Shown here piece after piece: positions 11,701-22,200 of a DNA stretch of 64,000 nucleotides; within the stretch, counting starts at the first letter, position 1; the number at the start of each line of letters is the position of its first letter. Source of the stretch: Lepidostoma basale (taxonomy: Eukaryota > Arthropoda > Insecta > Trichoptera > Lepidostomatidae); NCBI GenBank assembly GCA_022606425.2, contig JAHDVF020000237.1, positions 744,001 to 808,000 on the forward strand. The letters are read 5' to 3'. Position numbers and translations under genes: made by a program. The notes below the pieces were generated by a model. The model was given only the letters and a program-made list of their open reading frames with translations, made no database searches and had not been told where the DNA came from.

Positions 11701-12523
11701 GGTGAAAATTTACATTTTTTCTGAATAACTTTACAAATATATTTATTTTACATAAAATTTTCAGTCGAGTTTAACGGGACTTCTGATCCACAGAATATAT
11801 AATAATAACAACACGGCAGATTGGAGCAAAAATGTAAGAAATATATTAGTAATTACTATTTCATGTGAAAAAAAAAAACAGAAATGTAAAAGTTATATGT
11901 ATACTAAGAATCCTCTTATAATGAAATACCAACTGATGATTAAAACATTTGAAATATTCATAAACCGATTCATGTTTTTAAAAATAAAGTTTTAAATTAT
12001 GTACATTTGAAATGTCATGTTTCATAGTCCATTGTTTCCGCCGAAACACTATGAAACTTCAACATTATTAACTGTTAAATTTTAAAACTGTTTATGTATC
12101 ACAATTCATGTTATGTTTCAGTTAAAAGTATATTCTCTGCAGCTTTATCATCAGAAAGTCATTATCACGGCTTGTGGAATGATCAATTTTGATTACTCAA
12201 TACTTTTATCAGTAAGTCATTCATTCTTCAGAAGTAAAACACATTTTTGTTTAATATGTTGCGTAATTCGCCTGTTTTTATTTTTAACAATAAAAAAGTA
12301 TAGCAATTCTGGGGCCTGGGGTTAAATAAATCTATGTTTTCAAGTACTGTTTAAGGAACCACTTTCTTGCACAGTTTTTCAGTAAAGTGTAAAACCCTCA
12401 CTCCTATTACAGATTGGTGGAGCGATTACAACATATTTGGTGATTCTGTATCAGTTCAAGCAAGCCAGTGTTGAAAAGACAACAGCTCAAAAGAATACAA
12501 TAATAAATAGCACCAATATATAA
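7717..12523 (+). CDS. Gustatory receptor family protein (4 exons, about 428 aa)
   Basis: This is a seven-transmembrane insect chemoreceptor that should form a ligand-gated cation channel in the membrane of sensory neurons; the ligand is not predictable. I join exons 7717-8733, 11765-11833, 12122-12211 and 12413-12523, all phase 0 with GT-AG borders. One long first exon plus three short 3' exons is the usual Gr layout. Hydrophobic segments lie near residues 44-63, 85-103, 139-160, 171-195, 273-297 and 304-325, with the seventh in exons 3-4. The C-terminal hallmark is seen: ITACGMINFDYSILLS, then GGAITTYLVILYQF, matching the family TYhhhhhQF signature. The length is normal for a Gr (about 350-450 aa). 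No frameshift or internal stop is seen, so it looks functional. A possible alternative donor at 8715/8716 would remove six residues. Intron 1 (3 kb) contains LINE and pogo-type insertions. Confidence 0.88.
8734..9640. other. Gr intron 1, proximal part
   Basis: AT-rich intron. Around 9010-9070, gtgttaacaatgtggaattc..ataatgacgaattttcaacg matches the outer end of the foldback family also seen at 18440, 20715 and 38105. No coding sequence is seen. Confidence 0.4.
9641..10130 (+). mobile_element. LINE fragment in Gr intron 1
   Basis: Frames spanning this part encode CRLRSIF-like text (TNRCLRSIFKIYWPQTVSNA), then REQVARRKWQWISHTLR. After a frameshift comes a GGKRNEADLEPPEEEA region that corresponds to the usual RGRPRxxWxR part. 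The 3' end is an AAG-rich tail (aaaaagaagaagaaag) near 10105-10122. It is a dead, frameshifted 3' copy of a non-LTR element different from LINE-A. Confidence 0.65.
10175..10990 (+). mobile_element. pogo/Tigger-type transposon, internally deleted (816 bp)
   Basis: It is flanked by TA (10173-10174 and 10991-10992). The terminal inverted repeats CAGTAGAACGTCATTTATCC are identical over 20 bp. The inner part retains the C-terminal tail of a pogo-like transposase: a DAQAWLDSKDDLGFQM-type stretch, then an acidic region (DDEDESSNEDDEG), then SSSTRLLLLKRIRNLTAKK. This corresponds to the tail that follows the DDE domain in Tigger elements. The DNA-binding and catalytic parts are gone, so it is non-autonomous. 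It sits in Gr intron 1. Confidence 0.82.
10991..11764. other. Gr intron 1, distal part
   Basis: AT-rich intron ending at the exon 2 acceptor (atttttcag). No further repeat boundary is recognised. Confidence 0.4.
11765..11833 (+). CDS. Gr exon 2
   Basis: A 69-bp exon between ttttcag and gtaaga. It encodes SSLTGLLIHRIYNNNNTADW plus SKN and continues the cytoplasmic loop before the last membrane segment. Phase 0 at both ends. Confidence 0.8.
12015..12110 (+). repeat. Outer end of the GATGATGCCAACATC foldback family
   Basis: tccattgtttccgccgaaac..actatgaaacttcaacattattaactgttaaattttaaaac matches the outer arm of the foldbacks at 3551, 16710, 36960 and 63600. It is solitary here and lies in Gr intron 2. 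Confidence 0.6.
12122..12211 (+). CDS. Gr exon 3
   Basis: A 90-bp exon between tgtttcag and gtaagt. It encodes LKVYSLQLYHQKVIITACGM followed by INFDYSILLS, the conserved start of segment 7. Phase 0 at both ends. Confidence 0.88.
12413..12523 (+). CDS. Gr exon 4 (TYLVILYQF signature, stop)
   Basis: It begins after attacag with IGGAITTYLVILYQFKQASV and ends in a short polar tail and TAA at 12521-12523. The TY(L)VILYQF string is the family signature. Confidence 0.88.
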   Translation: MGGAITTYLVILYQFKQASVEKTTAQKNTIINSTNI

Positions 12524-12637
12524 ACAATTGATTTAAAAAATACATAACACTACACGGAAGATTTTTTGTTTTATCACAAGAGCACTTTAGTATATTAAAA
12601 ATCTTGTTGCATGTACATATAAGTTTTGAAAGTAAAT

Positions 12638-12643
12638 AATAAA
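12638..12643 (+). promoter_or_regulatory. Candidate poly(A) signal of the Gr gene
   Basis: An AATAAA hexamer 115 bp after the stop codon of the receptor, followed by a T-rich run. Position and spacing fit a 3' UTR of about 140 nt. Confidence 0.5.
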
Positions 12644-12649
12644 GGTTTT

Positions 12650-13038
12650 CAAAAGAATTGGTGTTTTTAATTGTGAACTATGAAAATATACTCACGCTTG
12701 TCTTTCCAATAAGTAGAAAATCTAGCGGAAATTTTTAAACAAGTCACTTTGATAATTTGTATTTGGAATTAAGAAAAAACAAAAATCACATTTTCACTAC
12801 ATAACGAAAATCCCGCCATAAACTTTGGTATATTTGACACTTCTTTCATAGATTAAATTTAATATACCATAGACCAGACTTATGTAAATTTAAAAAAATA
12901 TATATGTACTAGCAACATTGGTATTGTTTATGAAATTTGACGTTTATATTAAGTGCATAACCTAAAAAAAAATAGTTTAGAATGTTATGTAGAATAGTAA
13001 TTATTAATTATAGTACTTTTTGTAATTAAATACTAAAA
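12650..13038. promoter_or_regulatory. Gr-AGGF1 intergenic region with the AGGF1 promoter
   Basis: Only about 400 bp separate the Gr poly(A) site from the AGGF1 start codon at 13039 (context ctaaaaATGG). No TATA box or repeat stands out. The AGGF1 promoter must be in this AT-rich stretch unless an upstream non-coding exon exists. Confidence 0.4.
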
Positions 13039-13251
13039 ATGGAAGATTTTGAGAACAGTGACGAATCTAGTGATAAACAAAAAATCAAAACCTTTTGTCG
13101 GAAGTCACCAAAGAGAAAGATAACAACTAAACGTCTTAAACATGAATTATCAAAAAAGCCGGAAATTTTTCACTTTATTTTGTATTTGAAACAAAATTTG
13201 GAAAAGAGGAAAAAGGCGATTCAGAAACTGAAACATAAATTATTAAAATAT
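13039..13251 (+). CDS. AGGF1: AGGF1 exon 1 (N-terminal coiled coil)
   Basis: It starts MEDFENSDESSDKQKIKTFC and ends in a Lys-rich helix, LKQNLEKRKKAIQKLKHKLL plus KY. This corresponds in place to the N-terminal coiled coil of vertebrate AGGF1. The frame then turns hydrophobic and stops, so an intron must begin near 13252. The GT there is phase 0 but a poor match to consensus. Confidence 0.65.
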
Positions 13252-16200
13252 GTCCGTGGTTTTTGTATTTTCATAATTATTCATCTATTATTATTTTTAA
13301 CAGACACGTATTCTATCCACTTTGTAGTTTGGATGAAATACAAAACTTTTTATTTGTAATTTTACGTACAATTTTTATAATCATAAATGTATGTTTTCCT
13401 AATCAAAAAAGAAATAAGATCATTGAGAAGAATGTGTGAAAACAATGTATGATAGAAATTTTGAATGGAGATATAAGGAAGGAATTGAAGATAATTTAAT
13501 GTATCTTAAAAATATGGTTTGGACATATGGAAATAATTCAAAAATAAATGGTTAAAATATTGTTTTGCAAATAAAGGCCGAGTAGAACATAAGATATAAT
13601 AAAATATATGTTGCATTTTCAATTAGATCGTTTTGAAAAATGGAACGAATGGATGAGGGAAAAGTTAAAAAGATATATACAAGTAATAATAATAATAATA
13701 ATATGCTAACTTTTAAAGCGCCGTTTTTGTGATGTAATCACCTCAAGGGCGCATTAAGACGTGTTTTAAATCTAAAAATCTAAATGTGACCGCTTAAAAA
13801 ACGATCGGTTTAAAAGTATAGTAGAACAAAGTATAAATGTTTAAATTGGGTATGAAATATGAAAAAGATGGATTTTCAATTTAGATCTGAAATCTGTCGG
13901 ATCATTTATGCATCTAAGGTGTGAAGGCAGATTGTTCCAAGCTGATGGACCGGCTACCGCGAACGCTCGATCCCCGAAATTTGTACTGGCGCAACGCTTC
14001 GGCTCAACTAATCTTCCTATTGCTGAGGAGTTTGCCGAGCGAAGTGTGGATTTCTGTGAATTTAGGCTGTCCGTTATATAGAGTTCAGATATATAACTTG
14101 GCGCCATTCCATGTAGCGCTTTGAAGACTGTCCAGCAGAGTTTATACTGGATTCTTTCTGGACTTTTGAGCCAGTGAAGTTCTTTGAGATGTTGTGTTAT
14201 ATGTGACTTTTTTGGAATGCCTTTAATGAGCCTTGCTGCTGCATTGAACGCAGATTGAAATTTGTTTATTTGTTGTTTTGAAATGTTTGCATAAATTCCA
14301 TTACAATAATCAAGTAGTGTAAAAAGAAGTCGACCAAATTAATCAATTGCTGAAAGGCGGCCATGTTCGAAGTAGGAACAATCGGTGTGTATGTCGCTGT
14401 GTATGAATGTAAAAGAGGCACGAGAGTTATGTCCGAAGTTATGATAGAACTGTGTGGCGGTCCATCCTCTCTGCCTACCCCTCCGAGGAAACGGCGTGAT
14501 GGTTAGTTAGTTTCAATTCGACTTGAACAAGCAATATATTCCTTTTATACTATCCATTAATAAACAGTATTTCAATATATATTTTTAAAACATCCTTATT
14601 TCACAAAACAATTGCAAAAAAAGAGTTTTAAAAATACAAAATATTTTTTTAATGATTCAAATGTAAATCCACAACACATAGTGATTGCGAATATAGAGGA
14701 AATAAATAGTATTTCATTTAAATATTTTTTCTATTTCAGACATCCAAAAAATCTAAGAAAGATGTGGCATGTCAAACAAATTCTGCTTGTGAGGAAGAAA
14801 ACAGATTGTTGGAGCCATCACAGGCTTCGGAGCAGGCAACAGACGGTTGGATTTCGGCAGACGGGGAGACAGGGGCTGCATTAAGCCTTGCGGAGCAGGT
14901 GAAGGCTGCAGCAGAGAGCGCACTGCACCAAACGGGGATGGTGTACGAAGCAACTTCTGGAATGTACTATGATTATAGCACTGGCTATTATTATAATGCG
15001 GTGAGTAAAAAAGTAGTTTTTAAATTAGCTGAAGAGTCTTCCTCTTCTTGTCCCTCCACTATCGGAAGTCGGACAAAATCTCTTGATACAGCAGCTCTAA
15101 ACAGGGATGTCATGCTGCAACTGAATCATTCTCCAAGATATTCTAGCCAGGATTTTCTTTATCTTCCGACACTTCATTTCTGTATGGTAGCTATCCGTGG
15201 CTCTATCCCACGGCATTTCTTTTGGGCATGCTTAGGATCAACTCTCTGCAGTTTCGAAGAAATGGGCATCTCATAACCCATTTCTTTAGATTACTCGGGG
15301 GAGATTACGTTAACTCGCGTCTTTTTGCCCCTGATAGAAATCTCCGACAGCGGTAGGAAGAGCAATTAATCTGCCGAACGGCGTCTCTTCAGAAATCGAC
15401 GTCTTTCATATTAGTAAAAGTATGTTCAAAAGGCAATTACTTTTGATTTTGGAGAGTATCTTGTCTTCCTAATGTCGAAACATCTCTCATGAGTTTCTAG
15501 TAGTATACTATATACAATATATTATTTTAGCTGTTCTCAATAGATGCCTTACACCTTAATTTTGTAATGTCTATTGATGAAATAAACTGATTTGATCCTG
15601 TTCATTTTACCTTGGATAATCAGTTGCAACACTTTGTATTTATTGTTTCTCATAATGTGCCCAAAGTATTTCAGTTTCCTGCGTTTCACAGTTTTGACAA
15701 TTTCTTTTTCTTGAAAAATGCCAAACAGAGATTGTCATTGCCTAAAAGCAGACTCATAAATGCTCGAATTTTAATACTACCAGGCCTTCATGGCAGAGTG
15801 GCAACAGCTATGACTGACACACCGAAGGTCCCGAGTTTGATTCCCAGTGAATACAGTGTGAAAAAAAAACACACTGTCATAGATCTGATAGAATTCACGT
15901 GACAATAATAATAGCGATAGACTAGCTACCTATCACATATCATCAGAATCAATAGATCAAAAGTTGTTTACAGTAATTGGGTTCAAATAACCTATTATAC
16001 AGTGTACAAAATAATAATATGCTAACTTTTAAAGCGCCGTTTTTGTGATGTAATCACCTCAAGGGCGTATTAAGATGTGTTTTAAATCTAAAAATCTAGA
16101 TGTGAACGCTGCATCTATCCGCGATAGGTTAGAAAGTAGACTAGAACAAAATATACAAGTTTTAAGTTGGGTATGAAATATGAAAAAGATGGGTTTTCAG

Positions 16201-19200
16201 CTAAGATCTGAAATCTGTCGGATCATTTATGCATCTATGGTGTGAATGAAACTGTGAAGGTAGATTGTTCCAAGCTAATGGACCGGCTACCGCAAAGTTG
16301 TTAGGCTTGCTGTAAACCAATTTTTATGAATGAAACTGTGTGTTTTATTAGTTGTGCAGGGGAAAAAACCCTTATTTGTAATGGCACAATAATATTGGGA
16401 TTAATAATGTTTGTTTTGACTGTGATAACACTGAATTTGTACAAATACTTAAACCACCCTATGCATATGAAGGTACGTGATACGCACACTTTGACTGTAT
16501 CATTCTGTGCTATCCCGTATCATGTACGCGCTTGAGAAAAAGTAATGTACCTAAAATTTACAAGCCGTTAGGGATATACGCGTGTGCCAACAGCACATGA
16601 GTACAAGTCTTCACAAGTATCATAGTTTTACAAGGGGCAGGCGAAGTGTGCGGTCGAGTTTTTGACGTTTCGTAATTTAAAATAATAAAATTAATATGTA
16701 ATTAAATAATCCATTGATTTGGCGGAAACACTTTGATATTTTAACATTATTCACTGTTAAATTAAAAACACTGTTTTAATATCAAAAATTTAGTTTATTT
16801 TTTTATAAAATTGTTGCGACAGCTGTTTTTAATTTAATAGTGAATAAATTAAATTATTAAAAAACGTGATTTATTTTAGCATATTTCATGGAAAGTTACC
16901 TGTAGGTAGGGTGGTTAAACACACACTTTTGCATAAAGTTTATTTTTTAAATTTCATGTTTTTATTTTTCTTCATTCCAGGAACTAGGCTTATATTACCA
17001 TAGTACCACACAGTGCTATTACTACTTAGATAAAGAACAAAATCAGTTTGTGTTCCATTCACATCCCGACAACAGTCAGATTACGGTGCAGAGTCAGCCC
17101 CCTCTTGATGCCGCAAGGAAACAGAAAAAGGTTTTTCCCTCTTCCTCTTCAAAAAATGAAGTCTTATCATTTTAAATTTCTTTCTTTTGGTGATCAAACA
17201 ACTCCTTCAGAGAAGTAAAAAAATATGTATATTGGATATCAGTATTCATTTGTTTTTTTGATAGAATATCAAATGAAGAAGTAAGAAAGGAATGTAAGGC
17301 AGATGAATGCGTGATAAATAAAATCAAGAAAAGGTCACTAAGATGGTTTGGACATATGGAACAAATGGATGAGGGAAGAATGGTTAAAAAAATATATATG
17401 GGTGTTTTTTTTAGAGGTTTGGTTTTTAAACTGGTAACATTGTTTCTACAGACTGTCAATTTGACAGTTGACTGTTGATTTGTAGTCAGTAGGTTTTGCC
17501 ATTTCACCCAGTTGCTCAATAAAGGTGTCGAAAATTAGACTTCACGATTGCGCTTCATTTCAGCTAGCCGTGGCGCTCATATGCCCGAAATCATATTTAA
17601 ACAATAATGGCATAAAATTATTTATTAAATAAAGCCAATATCATAAACATTAACATTATTTTAATGTGTTATGTTTTCATTTTGAATTTGTATACCTCTA
17701 AAAAAAACACCCTTTATGTAACAATGTGTATAAGGGTACAAGTAGTGTGAATGGAAAAATAAGTCGAGGAAAGCCAAGGAAGACATGGCATGACCAAATT
17801 AATCAATTACTGAAAGGCGGCAATGTTCGAAGTAGGAACAATCGACAAGCGTGCATGTCACGATGTGTGAATGTAGAAGAAGCGCGAGAGTTATGTCAGG
17901 ATAGAGCAATGTGGGGATCCATCCTCTCTGCCTACCCCTCCGGAGAAACGGCGTGATGGTTAGTTAGTCAATTTTATTTGTTTTTTTGATTCTTTGACAA
18001 ATATTTTATTAAACTTTTGAATTTATTTTTCTTAACATTTTTGAAGGTTTTACACCTTCATCATCAGGAGAAAAATAAATTGTTTATTATTATTATTTTG
18101 TTGAAAAAACTCCTTAAATCATTACAGCGCGAGCCAAATCGATGTAAAGGGTGAAAAAAAATAATATCAAAGGAAATATACATAAAACCTTATGAATAGG
18201 TATATGCAAGTTATTTCCTTGCTGCCGTTACCGTAAGGGTATTCACATATTCGCCATAATTGCATCCAAAGAGGTCTATCTCTTTTGCAACCTCATTTAA
18301 AAGACAAATCGCTATCAATACAGGAGAACTTATATCTTTATATTTATATCGTTCTCCTGATCATGAAGCTGTAAAATCTTCGAAAAAAGATAAATAATTT
18401 GAAATAAGAAAAACGTTGTATTAATTTATTTAAAAAAAACATCATTGTGGAATTTCACATTGTTAATGCCTTTAAGTTTATCAAAAATTTCAATTTCTTT
18501 GTGAAAATTAACAGTTATAAAAATAAAAATTGATTAGCTCTTGTATGTTCAGTTCATTTTATCAATTATTTATTATATTAAAAAATTACAGTGTTTATCT
18601 ACATTAATTAACACATCTAAATTAATATTCCGTAATTTAATTTAATAATTATTAATCTCTTTAAATATGATTCTAACCTATCCCAGTTTAACATCAAAAT
18701 TAATTGTTAAATCAAAAAATTTCCAAATAACCCATTTTTTTATAATTGGTCAATAAACTAGTGTATATTATTTCTTCCAGGTTGGACCATGTGGTGATGT
18801 AGAAAAATTAACCGCGGATCTCGCCTCCATATCATTGAGGGGTCGCCACCACGCGTTAGGTATGTCCCTACCTAACCTCTCCTGGTGATTCTAACCAAAC
18901 CAATCTATTTTACTATTGCCTTACAGACCAAGCTGAAGAGCGATCCGAAGAAGCGAAAAGCCAAAGATAACGAGACTGATGCCGTAAAAAAGAGTAAAAC
19001 TGAAGAACAAGAAGACGATATAGTTGACCCGAAGTTTGATCAAAATATCAAGTCTAAAGATGAAATCAATACAGTAGATACCAAGGAAGAAAGCACTGAT
19101 AAAACTTCGTCAGAAAAAAATAGCTCGGTTGATTTGAAATTTGATGAATCAAACGCAAGAACAAAAACCGACGAAGCCAAGAATTCTAAAACCTCAGAAG

Positions 19201-22200
19201 ATGATGTTAAATCTGATTTGGAAGATGGAGAGTACTCCAAGTCAGATACTGAGAATGATTCCACGGCAGAAGATAGTAGTTCTTCTGATACTGATGGTAA
19301 TGATGATGTTTTATTGTCTAATGCGAGGTGATGTATCGTAATCATGTTTCGTTAATTTTATCTATCTTTTATGATTACTCTGTATTTTAATATTGATTCT
19401 AAATATTAGGTCCTTACATATGAAATTGGCGTTTTGTATGGGAGGAACGTAAAGTTGATTTTTTTTAAATATAATATATTTATTTAATCAAAGTATGTAC
19501 CATTGCTATCTATGCACTTTTGCCATCTTATAGGTAGTTCATCGATCCCTTTACTAAAAAACCATTCGGACGGGAATCAATAAAATCTTTGAAGTCGGTT
19601 TGGACTGCCCCATCGGAGTTGAATTTTTTCCCTTGCAAGAAGTTATCCAAATTTCGAAAAAAATAGTAATCTGTTGGGGCAAGGTCCGGAGAGTACGGTG
19701 GATGTCTTAGACATTCCAATTGAAGCTCTTCTAATTTGGTAGCCGTCTGTTGTGCAGTGTGTGGTCTAGCGTTATCATGAAGCAGCAGTGGCCTAGAGCG
19801 ATTAACCAGCCTCGGTTGTTTAGCAGCTAGCTTTTCCATCATGGTTTGCAGTTGCTGACAATAGACATCTGCCGTAATCGTCTGGCCAGATTTAAGAAAG
19901 CTGTAGTGAGCGACACCAGCACTAGTCCACCAAACGCTCACAAGTAACTTTTTTGGAGTCAATTTTCGCTTGGGGCATGGTTTGGCTGGTTCGGCAGGGT
20001 TCAGCCATTGCGATGAGCGCTTCCGATTATCATACAGGATCCACTTTTCATCACAGGTAATGATTCGATTCAAAATCCCTTCATTATTGTGCCGGTTGAG
20101 TAATGCAACGCAGCAGTCAACGCGCGTTTGTTGATTTGCTTCACTCAATTCGTGAGGTACCCACCTTTCAAGCTTTTCACCTTCCCAATTTGCTTCAAGT
20201 GGATTAAAACAGTTTTATCACTAACACCGCAGCCTGCAGCTAACTCGGACGTGGTTTGCGATGGATCCGCTTCCACAATAGCCTTCAATTCTTCATTATC
20301 AACTTTGGTCTCCGGCCGTCCACGGGGCTTGTTCTGCAGGTCGAAATTTCCAGAACGAAAACGTTGGAACCAAAAACGCACTGTGTTTTCTTTTGCGGCA
20401 CCGTCGCCATACACATCATTAATCCTTCGAGCCGTTTCTGCAGCACTGGTGCCACGGTGGAACTCGTACTCGTAAATAACGCGATATTTCAAGTTTTCCA
20501 TTTTGTAAACTGAGTGACGCAAAGAAAAAAACAATTGAGGAAAAAACAAATGAATTATAATTTTCGAAACACAAATACTTGAGTAAATAGCTGTATAAAT
20601 TTGAATTTGGAATTCCTAACCAAAGAGAAGATATTTGAGATCAAAGTTGCCAGTACGGCAAAACGCCAATTTCATATGTAAGGACCTAATAGTAATAAAG
20701 TAGCAATTAACTTAAGGCGGCAACACTTAAGAATTCCGTAACGATGATTTTTTTTATTAATTAAATTTTAAAAATCAGCTTTTGAGTTTATTTTTCTCAA
20801 TGTGTCGTTCCCCCGATGATGAAGGTGGAAACATTCGAAACATTTTGAGAAAAATAAATTCAAAGGTAGAAAAATCAGTGTCAATCGGAATAATGTTGCT
20901 TTTTAGAGTAAACATTAACCTTTTAAATGTCGGGAGGTATTCATATGACCGGACCCCGAGAGTCAGCGATTTTTTTGAAAAATTAAAACCTATTAAATAC
21001 ATCTTTTTTGGAAATATGCTAAAAGTACATAATAAAGACTTACCACATAAATGATCTGTGCTTCGTTTATGCCTTCATTTATCAAAAAAAATATAAGTTA
21101 AATTCTCACAAGACGACAGGGTTGGCACATAACGTATCATTATAAATTAAATCAAACACGTCAAATACTAATGGGGATTTCTGTAATTCCCAAAAAAATA
21201 TATATCTAGAGCGCAAATGCATAACGAGTGTCCACCCTGCATAGCGACGCATTTTGGTTGACCTATAATTTTTTTTTTTAAATCAATTTAATATCCCTAA
21301 TTCTTCCAATATGCTGCATCTTATTATTTCAACATGGTGGCAACAAATGTAACTATGCATTTAAAATATTAGATTATTTAAAACAGTTAAACTTGGATAG
21401 ATATTAAGTGTTAAAGTACCAAGTCTATAGACGTGAATTTTGTAATCCCGTGCATGGGATTATAGACTGCCTATAGACGGTTGCGGCATAGAACCAGTTA
21501 ATAAACTCCACTCTGCGTTCAATACAGCAGCAAGGTTGATGAAAGGTGGTAAACTGAAGAGTTCTCATATAACGCAACACCTTAGAAGAACTCCACTGGC
21601 TTAAATGTCCCGAAATATTACAACACAAGTTCTATTAAATGTTATTTAACCCCTATAGGCTGCTCACTACATTTGCAGTCCTAGGGAGATCTTACAATAA
21701 ATAAATGTAGTTTATAATTAGGTTGTTACATGTATCCTTTTTTACAGCACCCTAGAGATAGTGAATTCATGAAAACATGATTTGCTATTATTCTTGTTAC
21801 AGAAAGTGTCGCTGTGCAATATCCGCCTTGTATGAGAATCATTATCCAGGAGTCTACACATATAAAGCTAAAAGTAGGAACTCTCTTCCTCATAACTAAA
21901 GATGGGGGCACTCTGGGTAGAGAAGGAACTAACCATTCTGTTATCATTCCAGAAGAAAATATATCTAGGGTAAATAATATTTTTATTTTAATACCACCAA
22001 ACTGTATCACATTCTACCATAGATTTCATGCTTACCGCATTGGAATAAATTATTTAAATAATGGTACTCATTAAAGCTAAAAATGAGCACATCACAGAAA
22101 GCCTAAGGGTACGGCCACACCGGAGTGCCTGGGTAGGCGTCAAGACCCAGTTCGCTTGTGATCACGCCCTGTGGCGCGAACCCTATAGTGTGGCCGGTCC

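Noticed and set aside
14764..15276. A 170-residue protein
   Set aside because: Only the part up to 15000 is AGGF1 exon 2. The rest reads through a good donor into intronic LINE sequence.
19298..19331. Extension of AGGF1 exon 4 to the GT at 19328
   Set aside because: That donor is phase 2 and cannot join exon 5, which needs phase 1. The donor at 19297 fits and keeps the FHA frame.
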